Positions 25,064-32,830 of a stretch of DNA of 64,000 nucleotides are shown piece by piece. The notes below the pieces were generated by a model. The model was given only the letters and a program-made list of their open reading frames with translations, had not been told where the DNA came from and ran no database searches. The translations under genes were made by a program, and so were the position numbers. Within the stretch, counting starts at the first letter, position 1. Each line of letters begins with the position of its first letter. This stretch comes from Streptomyces sp. NRRL WC-3742 (GTDB lineage: Bacteria > Actinomycetota > Actinomycetes > Streptomycetales > Streptomycetaceae): the NCBI RefSeq assembly GCF_000720635.1, contig NZ_JOCF01000056.1, positions 1-64,000 of the forward strand, in the 5' to 3' direction.

Positions 25064-25511
25064 ATGACCTGGAACCAGAGCGCGACCCCGGGGTCGCACA
25101 GCACCGCACCGCCGCCGGCCGCCCCCGCAGCCGACACCGCCGCTTCGGGGAGTCGGGCCGCCGGTCCGGTGCTGGTGGGGGCGACGATCGCGATGGGGTT
25201 GATGGCGGGGTTGTTCTTCGCGTTCGACGTGTCGGTGATGCCGGGGTTGGCGGCGGGGGACGACCGTGTGGGCGGGGGCGGCGACGCTGCTGTACGCGGT
25301 GGCGCTGCTGGTGACGATGGGGGTGAACGTGCCGCTGAACAACGACCTTGCGGCGGCCGGAGATCCGGCTCACATCCACGACCTCGCCGCCGTGCGGGAG
25401 AAGTTCGCGGGGACGTGGGTGGCGACGAACATGCTGCGGACGGCGCTGTGTACGGCGGGTCTGGGCGCGCTGGCCCGGGCGCTGGTCCTGCACGGCCGCG
25501 CCACCCGCTGA
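25064..25511 (+). pseudogene. DUF1772 (anthrone oxygenase-like) gene with internal deletion and frameshift
   Basis: The first frame gives an N-terminal part ending AGLFFAFDVSVMPGLAAGDDR (split by my reading near 25265). The protein then continues in another frame from about 25266 with LLYAVALLVTMGVNVPLNN, DPAHIHDLAAVREKF and NMLRTALCTAGLGALA. Aligning with the intact DUF1772 copy at 26422-26916 shows that roughly 45 residues (the EVMQRIN segment and second membrane helix) are missing and the frame is shifted at the join. It is therefore broken. The family consists of small four-helix membrane proteins. Confidence 0.75.
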
Positions 25512-25725
25512 ACCACTCGCTGAACCGCCGTCGGGCTCCCGGTGCACGCCGGGGGCCCGCTGTTCCTTCAGCTCCCGCCAACTCCCGTTCTGATTGGCCG
25601 AATCAACGCCCAACCGACCCGCAGTCCCTCGCCGCGCGGGGCCCTCGGCGCGCACACTGGCCGTATCCGGACATGCCCGGAACAACCGGGAGGTGCCGGG
25701 AGTCACCGACCACAGGGGGTTGGCC

Positions 25726-26412
25726 ATGGCCTTACGAATCGGCAGGCGCAGGGCGGCCGGCAGGTTCCGCACCGCGATCGGCGCACTCGTCGTCGCCCTG
25801 ACCGCCGGTGCCGTCGTCGCGGTGCCCGTCGCGGAGGCGGACGCGGCGGGATCGAAGGTGGTCTACCTCACCTTCGACGACGGCCCGAGCACCGCCTACA
25901 CGCCCAAGGTCCTGAACGTGCTGGCCCGTTACGGCGTGCAGGCGACCTTCTTCGAGGTCGGGCAGGAGGTCAGTGCCCACCCCTCCGTCACCAGCCAGGT
26001 CGCCCGGCAGGGCCACAGCGTGCAGAACCATTCCTGGTCCCACCCGGACCTGAGCCGGCTCTCCGCCTCCGCCGTCACCTCCCAGGTGACCAGGACCGAC
26101 AAGGCCATCCGCGCGCAGACCGGCCGCACCCCCTCCTGCCTGCGCCCGCCCTACGGCAGCCTCAACTCCACCGTGCGCTCGCGGGCGGCGGCCCTCGGCA
26201 AGCAGGTCGTGCTCTGGTCGGTGGACCCGCAGGACTGGGCCCGCCCCGGCACGGGGGCGATCGAGTCGCGGGTGCTGCGCAACGTCCGACCGGGCTCGGT
26301 GATCCTGATGCACGACGGCGGCGGGAACCGCGGCCAGACCGTGGACGCGCTGCCGACGATCATCTCCACCCTCAAGGCGCGCGGCTACACCTTCGGCGTC
26401 CTCTGCCGCTGA
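25726..26412 (+). CDS. secreted NodB-type polysaccharide deacetylase
   Basis: This encodes 228 residues from ATG 25726 (GGGGG upstream). A signal peptide (RR-containing N-region, hydrophobic ALVVALTAGAVVAVPV, AEADAAG cleavage region) precedes a NodB domain with all motifs: TFDDGPS (catalytic and metal Asp), NHSWSHPDLS (metal His pair), RPPYGS, LWSVDPQDW and ILMHDGGG. It would remove acetyl groups from chitin, peptidoglycan or a similar glycan outside the cell. Codon 3 is TTA, the rare leucine codon read by the bldA tRNA, so translation is probably tied to development. Confidence 0.9.
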   Translation: MALRIGRRRAAGRFRTAIGALVVALTAGAVVAVPVAEADAAGSKVVYLTFDDGPSTAYTPKVLNVLARYGVQATFFEVGQEVSAHPSVTSQVARQGHSVQNHSWSHPDLSRLSASAVTSQVTRTDKAIRAQTGRTPSCLRPPYGSLNSTVRSRAAALGKQVVLWSVDPQDWARPGTGAIESRVLRNVRPGSVILMHDGGGNRGQTVDALPTIISTLKARGYTFGVLCR

Positions 26413-26421
26413 ACTCCGGTC

Positions 26422-26916
26422 TCAGCTCTGCCCGTTCAGCACCAGCGCCCACACCAGGCAGGCCAGGGCGCCGGTGCTGAGCAGGGTGCGCAGCAGATTG
26501 GAGCGCACCCACCGTGCCTCGAACCCGGCCCGCACCTGCGCCGGATCGGCGATCAGCGACGGTTCGCCCGCGGCGGCGAGCGCGTCGTTGAGGGGGATGT
26601 TGACGGCCCGGGTCACGCCGATCACCGCGACGTACAGGACGAGGGCGGCGGCGGTCGGCCCGAGCGCCCGGTGGCCCTCGGAGGGCAGGTGCAGGGCCAC
26701 GGCCACGGCGGTGGTCAGCAGCGCGCCGACGAAGCCGAGGAAGAACCAGCCGTTCAGGATCGCGACGTTGATCCGCTGCATGACCTCGACGAACGTCCGG
26801 TCCCCGGCCCCGGCCAGGGCGGGCATCACCGAGCAGGAGTAGGCGTAGAACAGTCCGGCGGACAGGCCGCAGGTGACGGTGGCCGCCACCAGGGCGAGCG
26901 TGCGTGCCAGTTCCAT
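26422..26916 (-). CDS. DUF1772 membrane protein (anthrone oxygenase-like)
   Basis: This encodes 164 residues from ATG 26916, with four hydrophobic helices. The family signature is present: GLFYAYSCSVMPALAG, FVEVMQRINVAILN, VNIPLNDALAAAG and the C-terminal WVRSNLLRTLLSTGALA. Some family members are linked to anthrone oxidation, but most actinobacterial copies have unknown roles. It is the intact paralogue of the broken copy at 25064. It diverges from an AraC gene at 27121, with a perfect 10-bp inverted repeat between them that suggests regulation by that protein. Confidence 0.8.
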   Translation of the reverse strand: MELARTLALVAATVTCGLSAGLFYAYSCSVMPALAGAGDRTFVEVMQRINVAILNGWFFLGFVGALLTTAVAVALHLPSEGHRALGPTAAALVLYVAVIGVTRAVNIPLNDALAAAGEPSLIADPAQVRAGFEARWVRSNLLRTLLSTGALACLVWALVLNGQS

Positions 26917-27011
26917 GATCGGGTGCCCCCGGGTGGTCGCGCGGATCGGTTCGCGGTCGATCATCGGGCATCGGCGGCCGCCGGGCCAGCCCCGCCGCTC
27001 AAGAGTCCCTC

Positions 27012-27045
27012 AAATGACGGACCGTCAACTGATGCTCCGTCATTT
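27012..27045. promoter_or_regulatory. candidate AraC operator
   Basis: AAATGACGGA (27012-27021) and TCCGTCATTT (27036-27045) are perfect 10-bp inverted repeats separated by 14 bp. They lie in the shared region between the DUF1772 gene and the AraC gene. Confidence 0.55.
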
Positions 27046-27120
27046 ACGTCTGTCCCGATCACCGCCGATCGCCGCCGACTGCCGCCGATCGGCGTCGATC
27101 ACCGTCGTTACACTGGGCCG

Positions 27121-28137
27121 GTGGACACGCTCACCGGACTCCTCGACGGCCCCAAGGCCCGCGGCGCCTTCCTGCTGCGCTCGGTCCTGACCCCGCCGTG
27201 GGCCCTGCGGATCGAGGACGGGGCGCCCCTGTCGGTGGTCACACCCGTGCGCGGCGACACCTGGATCCTGCCCGAGCACGGATCCCCGCTGCTGCTGCGC
27301 CCCGGAGACGTGGCGATCGTGCGCGGCCCGCAGCCGTACACCGTCGCCGACGACCCGGCCACCCCGGTCGACGTGGTCGTCGGCCCCGGGCAGGTCTGCA
27401 GCCGCGACGGCGAGGACGTCTCCGCCTCGCTCTCGCTCGGCGTGCGCACCTGGGGCGACGGCAGCGAGGCCGACGAGCACGCTTCCGTCCTCCTGTCCGG
27501 CACCTACCAGGCCGAGCACGAGATCGGCCAGCGGCTGCTCGGCTTCCTGCCGACCCTGCTGGTCCGCCCGGCCGGCACCGGCGCGGACGACACCCTGGTG
27601 CGGCTGCTCGCCGCCGAACTCGGCCGCGACGAACCGGCGCAGGAGCTCGTCCTCGACCGCATCCTGGACCTGCTGGTGGTCTCCGTCCTGCGCTCCTGGC
27701 TCGCCGCCCCCGACTCCGGCGCCCCCGCCTGGTACCGCGCCCAGCACGATCCGGTGGTCGGGCCCGTCCTGCGGCTGATGCACGACGACCCGGCCGCCGC
27801 CTGGACGGTCGCCGACCTGGCCCACCGGGTCGGCGTCTCCCGGGCGGGCCTCGCCCGGCGCTTCACCGCCCTGGTCGGCGAGCCGCCCATGGCCTACCTC
27901 GCGGGCTGGCGACTGGCGCTGGCCGCCGACCTGCTGCGCGAGCCGGACTGCACCATCGCCTCCGCCGCCCGCAGGGTCGGCTACAGCAACGCTTTCGCGC
28001 TCTCGGCCGCGTTCAAGCGGGTGCGCGGCCTCAGTCCGCAGGAGCACCGCCGCCTGGCGGCGTCCGGGCAGGCCCCGGCCCGTCCGCTGGAGGCGGGCGC
28101 GGCATCCGTTCCGCGTACGGTGATCCTGGCGGGCTGA
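27121..28137 (+). CDS. AraC-family regulator with cupin-type sensor domain
   Basis: This encodes 338 residues from GTG 27121. The N-terminal cupin domain (AraC_binding_6 style) has LLDGPKARGAFLLRSVLTPP and LLLRPGDVAIVRGPQPY. The C-terminal AraC DNA-binding domain has AWTVADLAHRVGVSRAGLAR, EPPMAYLAGWRLALA, and the second helix-turn-helix VGYSNAFALSAAFKRVRG. A TACACT box at 27109-27114 lies seven bases before the GTG, suggesting a leaderless transcript. It probably controls the divergent DUF1772 gene. Its stop codon lies inside a 9-bp tandem repeat. Confidence 0.85.
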   Translation: MDTLTGLLDGPKARGAFLLRSVLTPPWALRIEDGAPLSVVTPVRGDTWILPEHGSPLLLRPGDVAIVRGPQPYTVADDPATPVDVVVGPGQVCSRDGEDVSASLSLGVRTWGDGSEADEHASVLLSGTYQAEHEIGQRLLGFLPTLLVRPAGTGADDTLVRLLAAELGRDEPAQELVLDRILDLLVVSVLRSWLAAPDSGAPAWYRAQHDPVVGPVLRLMHDDPAAAWTVADLAHRVGVSRAGLARRFTALVGEPPMAYLAGWRLALAADLLREPDCTIASAARRVGYSNAFALSAAFKRVRGLSPQEHRRLAASGQAPARPLEAGAASVPRTVILAG

Positions 28138-28202
28138 GCGGGCTGAGCGGGCTGAGCGGGCTGAGCGGGCTGAGCGGGCTGAGCGGGCTGAGCGGGCTGA
28201 AC
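28131..28202. repeat. 9-bp minisatellite GGGCTGAGC
   Basis: Seven perfect copies of GGGCTGAGC from 28131 plus one altered copy (GGGCTGAAC). It overlaps the AraC stop codon and fills the gap to the convergent phosphotransferase gene. Confidence 0.9.
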
Positions 28203-28209
28203 TGCTGAA

Positions 28210-29235
28210 CTACCGTCCGAACCGGTCGAACCGGTCGAAGAGCGCCTGGAGGTAGTCCTCCAGGCGGCCGGTGAGTACGGCCGGCGTCAGGTCCTCGCGG
28301 CCGAGTTCGCGCCAGGGGACGGCGACCTTCTCGGCGTCCGGGGCGAAGGCGAGCGCGTCCAGCAGGCGCCAGTACAGGTGGTCGCCGGGTTCGGGGCTCA
28401 GCAGGCCGCCGGCCTCGCGGTAGCGGTCGGCCAGGGACATCCCGGCCTCCACGCCGTGCAGCAGCGCCAGCGCGGTGGAGCAGTGGGCGACGTCCAGGTC
28501 CGCCGGGCCCCAGGAGGTCTCGACCCAGTCGACGACCCCGCTGATCCGGGTGTCCGCGCCCGAGCCGGTGAACAGCACATTGCCCGGGTGGAAGTCGCGG
28601 TGCAGGAAGCAGGGCCGGTGCGCGGGTGCCTCGCGGTCGATCGCGGCGATGGCCCGCGCCCACAGCTCGGGCCGCGCGGTGTGCCCGGGCACCGCCACGC
28701 GCTCGGGCGCCGTCCACGCCTGCCAGGCGCGGGGGCGCTGATCCTGCGGCGGCGTCACGGCGTGCACGGTGGCCAACTGCCGTGCCAGCAGCCCGATCCG
28801 GTGCTCGACCTCGCCGCCCCTGGCTGAGCCACCCTCAACCGAGCCGCCTTCGCCCGCCCCGTCCTCGGCCAGCCGGACGGTGCCCGGCAGCAGCGACATC
28901 ACCAGCGAGGGGTGGTCGCAGTGCTCGGCCGTCGCGTCGACGGCGTACACCCGCGCGGCCGGGACGGGCCCGGGGGCGAGCAGGCGCAGGATCTCGGCCT
29001 CGCGGTTGAGCAGGCCCTCGGCGTGGCGCAGGTAGAACGGCTTGACGAAGGAGCGCAGCACCAGGCTGCGGCCCTCGCCGACCTCGCTCTCCACGTCCAG
29101 GCGGCGCATCACCGAGGTCCACCCGCCCCGCAGCGTCCGTACGGTGCCTATCCGCTCGCCGGGGGCGAGCAGGCCCTCCACCCAGCGGCGCGTGGCGCCC
29201 CACTCCGGCGCGGTCTCCCCGTTGTCGTCGATCAT
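28210..29235 (-). CDS. aminoglycoside phosphotransferase-family kinase-like protein
   Basis: This encodes 341 residues from ATG 29235. It has the APH fold motifs: catalytic loop CFLHRDFHPGNVLF and metal-binding VVDWVETSWGPADLDVAH. The N-terminal lobe has TLRGGWTSVMRRL in place of a glycine loop. An acidic Gly/Glu/Ser insert (about residues 130-140) comes from short repeats. Family members phosphorylate antibiotics or small metabolites; the many actinobacterial relatives have no known substrate. It diverges from a quinone-oxidoreductase-type gene with a 20-bp perfect palindrome between them. Confidence 0.85.
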   Translation of the reverse strand: MIDDNGETAPEWGATRRWVEGLLAPGERIGTVRTLRGGWTSVMRRLDVESEVGEGRSLVLRSFVKPFYLRHAEGLLNREAEILRLLAPGPVPAARVYAVDATAEHCDHPSLVMSLLPGTVRLAEDGAGEGGSVEGGSARGGEVEHRIGLLARQLATVHAVTPPQDQRPRAWQAWTAPERVAVPGHTARPELWARAIAAIDREAPAHRPCFLHRDFHPGNVLFTGSGADTRISGVVDWVETSWGPADLDVAHCSTALALLHGVEAGMSLADRYREAGGLLSPEPGDHLYWRLLDALAFAPDAEKVAVPWRELGREDLTPAVLTGRLEDYLQALFDRFDRFGR

Positions 29236-29257
29236 GGGCGCCACCCTACGGCAGGGT

Positions 29258-29277
29258 ATTTCGACGATCGTCGAAAT
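29258..29277. promoter_or_regulatory. 20-bp perfect palindromic operator
   Basis: ATTTCGACGATCGTCGAAAT is fully self-complementary. It is 23 bp upstream of the phosphotransferase start and 79 bp upstream of the oxidoreductase start. The shape suits a dimeric ArsR- or TetR-type repressor, but no such gene is adjacent. Confidence 0.65.
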
Positions 29278-29355
29278 TTGACAGAGCGCCGGGCGAGGGG
29301 TTGTGTGGTGCCCGTCCGATCCGACAGCAGCAGTTCGCAGCAGGGGAGTTGCGCC

Positions 29356-30351
29356 ATGCCCAGGAGCGTCGTCTTCGAGACCGTCGGAGGGCCGGAGGTC
29401 CTCACCGTCCGCCCCGTCGGGCTCCCGGAACCCGGCCCCGGCGAACTGCGGCTGCGCGTCGCGGCGATCGGCCTCAACCGGGCCGAGGCGTTGTTCCGTG
29501 CCGGGCTCTACCTCGAGCAGCCGAAGCTGCCCGCCACCCTCGGGTACGAGGCGTCCGGCACCGTCGAGGCGGTCGGCGAGGGCGTCGCGGGCTTCGCGGT
29601 CGGCGACCGGGTCGACGTCGTCCCCGCGTTCTCGCAGAACGACTACGGCACGTACGGCACCCACGTGCTCGTCCCGGCCGGCGCCGTCGTCCACCACCCG
29701 GCGGGGCTCACCCCGGCCGAGGGCGCGGCCGTCTGGATGCCGTACCTCACCGCGTACGGTGCCCTCGCCGAGGACGGGTATCTACGCCCGGGCGACTTCG
29801 TGCTGATCACGGCCGCGGCCTCCGGCGTCGGCCTCGCCGCGATCCGCACCGCGAGCCGCCTCGGGGCGGTCCCGATCGCCACGACGCGCACCGCCGCCAA
29901 GAAGCAGCACCTGCTGGACGCCGGCGCCGCCCACGTCGTCGTCACCGGCGAGGAGGACCTCGTGCAATCCGTCCTCGACGCCACCGACGGCCGGGGCGTA
30001 CGCACCGTCTTCGACCCCGTCGCCGGCCCCGGCGTCCTCACCCTCGCCCGCACCGTCACCCCCGGCGGCCGCCTCATCGTCTACGGCCGCCTCGACCCCA
30101 CCGACACCCCGCTCCCCGGCCAGGACACCTTCGCCTCGGTGCTCAGCCGCTTCTACTCCATGCACGAGGTGACCCACGACGCCGAACGCCTGCGCCGCGC
30201 CCACACGTTCGTGACGGCGGGGCTGGCGGACGGCGGCTTCGCACCGGTGATCGACCGCGTGTTCGACGGCCTGGACGCGGTGGTCGAGGCGCACCGCTAC
30301 CTGGAGGCGGGCGCCCAGGTCGGCAAGATCGTCCTCAGCGTGACGGACTGA
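29356..30351 (+). CDS. zinc-independent alcohol dehydrogenase/quinone oxidoreductase (MDR family)
   Basis: This encodes 331 residues from ATG 29356 (GGGGAG upstream). It has the MDR pattern: GLNRAEALFRAG, LGYEASGTVEAVGEGV, WMPYLTAYGAL, and the NADPH loop ITAAASGVGLAAI, ending AGAQVGKIVLSV. Zinc ligands are absent, as in quinone reductases such as QorA. It probably reduces a quinone or activated alkene with NADPH. It is divergent from the phosphotransferase and may share the 20-bp palindrome as operator. Confidence 0.85.
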   Translation: MPRSVVFETVGGPEVLTVRPVGLPEPGPGELRLRVAAIGLNRAEALFRAGLYLEQPKLPATLGYEASGTVEAVGEGVAGFAVGDRVDVVPAFSQNDYGTYGTHVLVPAGAVVHHPAGLTPAEGAAVWMPYLTAYGALAEDGYLRPGDFVLITAAASGVGLAAIRTASRLGAVPIATTRTAAKKQHLLDAGAAHVVVTGEEDLVQSVLDATDGRGVRTVFDPVAGPGVLTLARTVTPGGRLIVYGRLDPTDTPLPGQDTFASVLSRFYSMHEVTHDAERLRRAHTFVTAGLADGGFAPVIDRVFDGLDAVVEAHRYLEAGAQVGKIVLSVTD

Positions 30352-30403
30352 CACCGTCCCGCATCCGGCCCGGGTGGAGCGGGATCAGGGCCGCACGCAC
30401 GAG

Positions 30404-30448
30404 CCCCGGGACTACGGAAGTAGTGCCACTACTTCCGTAGTCCCGGGG
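30404..30448. terminator. 45-bp perfect palindrome, bidirectional terminator
   Basis: Two perfect 22-bp arms (30404-30425 and 30427-30448) around a single C. It lies between the convergent oxidoreductase and MFS genes and shares the ACTACGGAAGTAGTG core with the palindrome at 20805-20868. Confidence 0.85.
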
Positions 30449-30453
30449 GCCGC

Positions 30454-31641
30454 CTACCCCTGCCGGGCGGCCTCGCGCCGTGGCGCCCCCGCGGCCGCGA
30501 CACGGGCGGGCCGGGTGGTCGCGGCCGCCGTGGCGCAGGCGGCCAGGGCCCAGGCGGCGGCCGCGAGGGGGAACCGGTCGGTGCCGAGGACGGTGATGGC
30601 CGCCGATCCGGCCGCGCCGCCGGCGGCGGTGCCGAGGTAGAGGGCGCTGCTGTTGAGGGAGATGAGCAGCGGCGCGTTGGCCGGGTCGATCGAGGCGAGG
30701 CGGTGCGGCAGGGCGACCGACACCGACCAGCCGGCCAGCGGGACCACCACCGCGTAGGCGAGCGCCCCGGGCATGCTGCGCCCCAGCCAGGGGAGGGCGG
30801 CGAACATGGTGGCCGCGACGGCGGAGCCGATCAGCAGGACGGGGCGCACCCCGGCCCGGTCGACGAGGCGACCGCCGAGCCAGCTGCCTGCGACGGAGGC
30901 GACGCCGGCGGTGAGCAGGACGAGGCTGAGGCGCCCGGCGTCGCCGCCGGTGGCTCCGTGGACGGCGGTGGCGAGGTAGATGTAGACGCTCTGGAAGGCG
31001 AGGAAGAACACGAGCGTGGTGAGCGCGGCGCCCAGCACCGGGCCCTTCCCGAGCGGGGCGAGGCGCTCGCGCAGGGTGGGCGGCGCGGTGACGGGGGCGG
31101 GCAGGTCGCGCAGGAGGGTGGCGAGGCCGGCCCAGGCGATCAGGCCGAGCGCGGTGACCAGCCACATCGTCAGCCGCCAGTCGCTGCTCCCGACCCAGGT
31201 GCCGAGCGGGACGCCGAGCGCGGTGGCGACGGTCATGCCGCCGAGGACGGTGGCCAGGGCGCGTCCGCGTCGTTCGGGCGCGACGAGTGTGGTGGCGACG
31301 GCGTTGGCGTTGGGCGTGTAGAGCGCCGCGCCGGCGGCGGCGAGGACGCGGGTGGCGAGGAGGAGCCCGAAGGTGGGGGCGACGGCGCTGAGCGCGTTGG
31401 CGAGGGTGAAGACGGCCAGTGCGCCGAGCAGGAGCCGACGCCGGGGCAGCCGGGCGGTGAGCGCGGCCAGGGGCGGGGCGAGGAGGGCGTAGGCGAGGGC
31501 GAAGACCGTCACCAGCTGGCCGGCGGTGGGCACGCTCACCCCGAGGTCGGCCGCGACGGGGGAGAGGATCCCGGCCACGACCATGGAGTCGGTGCCGACG
31601 GCGAAGGTGCCGAGGGCGAGCAGGAGCAGGCGTACGGGCAC
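30454..31641 (-). CDS. MFS drug exporter (12 TM, AraJ/Cmx type)
   Basis: This encodes 395 residues from GTG 31641, chosen because GGGGGGA lies seven bases upstream; a longer frame to 31701 would read through operator sequence. TM1 has TFAVGTDSMVVAGILSPVAA and the sequence has PLAALTARLPRRRLLL (motif A-like) and NANAVATTLVAPERRGRALA, typical of DHA1-type exporters related to chloramphenicol and sugar efflux proteins. It diverges from an ArsR regulator. The 3' end meets the 45-bp palindromic terminator. Confidence 0.85.
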   Translation of the reverse strand: MPVRLLLLALGTFAVGTDSMVVAGILSPVAADLGVSVPTAGQLVTVFALAYALLAPPLAALTARLPRRRLLLGALAVFTLANALSAVAPTFGLLLATRVLAAAGAALYTPNANAVATTLVAPERRGRALATVLGGMTVATALGVPLGTWVGSSDWRLTMWLVTALGLIAWAGLATLLRDLPAPVTAPPTLRERLAPLGKGPVLGAALTTLVFFLAFQSVYIYLATAVHGATGGDAGRLSLVLLTAGVASVAGSWLGGRLVDRAGVRPVLLIGSAVAATMFAALPWLGRSMPGALAYAVVVPLAGWSVSVALPHRLASIDPANAPLLISLNSSALYLGTAAGGAAGSAAITVLGTDRFPLAAAAWALAACATAAATTRPARVAAAGAPRREAARQG

Positions 31642-31660
31642 GGGACGGTCCCCCCGGAGG

Positions 31661-31728
31661 TTGTTTGATGTCTGGGCAACAGTTTGACGCTCGCCAAACA
31701 ATCTGGGATTGGTGGATAATTGTCAAAC
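31661..31728. promoter_or_regulatory. operator/promoter region of the MFS/ArsR pair
   Basis: Several inverted GTTTG/CAAAC elements: TTGTTTGAT (31661-31669) with CCAAACAAT (31694-31702), and GTTTGAC (31683-31689) with GTCAAAC (31722-31728). A leftward TTGACA (31726-31721) with GATTGT 17 bp on is a candidate MFS promoter inside the repeats. Confidence 0.55.
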
Positions 31729-31772
31729 CATCCCGCGCTCCCGCCCGCCGACCCGAGGACCGATCCGCCGCC

Positions 31773-32132
31773 ATGATCCCGACCACCACCCCCGCCGCCC
31801 CCGCCGCCGAGGACGAGCGCCTGCCCCAGCCCGCCGCCGGGGACATCGAGCTCGTCACGGTCCTCCACGCGCTCGGCGACCCGGTCCGGATGCGGCTCCT
31901 GCTCAACTACGCGGACGGCGCCGAGCACTCCTGCGCCCCCCACGACCTCGGCCTGGAGCACCTGCACAAGTCGACGGTCTCCCACCACATGCGCGTCCTG
32001 CGCGAGGCCGGCGTCACCACCACCCGCGTCGCCGGCCGCAACCGCTTCGTCAGCCTGCGCCGCGCCGACCTCGACGCCCGCTTCCCCGGGCTCCTGGACG
32101 CGCTGCTCGCCTCTGCGCCCGCCCTCTCCTGA
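31773..32132 (+). CDS. ArsR-family helix-turn-helix regulator
   Basis: This encodes 119 residues from ATG 31773. It has a winged helix-turn-helix: LVTVLHALGDPVRMRLLL, then HKSTVSHHMRVLREAGVTTT and a wing with VAGRNRFVSLR. There is no metal-binding CVC motif, so it probably senses an organic ligand. Divergent placement from an MFS exporter, with GTTTG/CAAAC repeats between, suggests it represses the pump and itself. Confidence 0.82.
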   Translation: MIPTTTPAAPAAEDERLPQPAAGDIELVTVLHALGDPVRMRLLLNYADGAEHSCAPHDLGLEHLHKSTVSHHMRVLREAGVTTTRVAGRNRFVSLRRADLDARFPGLLDALLASAPALS

Positions 32133-32227
32133 GGCCCGCCCCCTCCTGGCGCACACCCTTGCCAGGCGCCGGCCGCCCGTGATCCGATGGCGCGAGCATC
32201 GCGTGCCGGTGACGGATCGCGTCAGGC

Positions 32228-32755
32228 ATGGAGGTGCGGAACCGAAGGAGTGGCCCCTCCGTGGCCTCCCGCAACGAGGGCGAGCGCGTCCTCGCCCTGA
32301 GCCTTCAGCTCACCCGAACCCATGACGAACTGCGCCGCCGCATCCGCGACATCAAGGCCGGCCTCGGCCGTGCCGGCGGCATCGACGAAGCCCTGCGCAC
32401 CCACTGCCTGGCCTTCTGCAGCGCCCTGACCACCCACCACCGCGGCGAGGACGAGGGCCTGTTCGCCGAACTCCTGCGCGAGCGGCCCGACTTGGCTGGG
32501 ACGATCGCGAACCTCGTCCAGGACCACACGATGATCTCCGGCATCCTCGCCCGCGTCGTCGAACTCGCCGGGCAGGCGGCCGAGGGGCGGGCGGCCGACG
32601 GGCAGCACGCGGACCCCGCCGCGATCGGGCGTGAACTCGACGGCCTGGCAGCCATCATGGAGTCCCACTTCCGCTACGAGGAGCGCGCCCTCGCCGCCGC
32701 CCTGGACGCGGGGGTACCGGACACCGGCTGGTCGGGGCCCGTCCTGAGCCCCTGA
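32228..32755 (+). CDS. hemerythrin HHE-domain protein
   Basis: This encodes 175 residues from ATG 32228; GTG 32261 with AAGGAG ten bases upstream is an attractive alternative giving 164 residues. A four-helix metal-binding pattern is visible: TRTHDELRRRI, CSALTTHHRGEDEGLF, LVQDHTMISGI and MESHFRYEERAL. These His/Glu ligands would hold a di-iron centre that senses or carries oxygen or protects against nitrosative stress. It stands alone after the ArsR gene and converges on the Nudix gene. Confidence 0.85.
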   Translation: MEVRNRRSGPSVASRNEGERVLALSLQLTRTHDELRRRIRDIKAGLGRAGGIDEALRTHCLAFCSALTTHHRGEDEGLFAELLRERPDLAGTIANLVQDHTMISGILARVVELAGQAAEGRAADGQHADPAAIGRELDGLAAIMESHFRYEERALAAALDAGVPDTGWSGPVLSP

Positions 32756-32830
32756 CCGGGCCGTGCCCCTGAGTCCCCGAGTCTCTGACTCCTGAGCCGC
32801 TGAATCCCCGAGTCGGCTCTGCCGGGCGTG

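Noticed and set aside
28131..28202. CRISPR-like direct repeats (also 41986-42090)
   Set aside because: Units are 9 and 15 bp, head to tail with no spacers and no cas genes; they are minisatellites.
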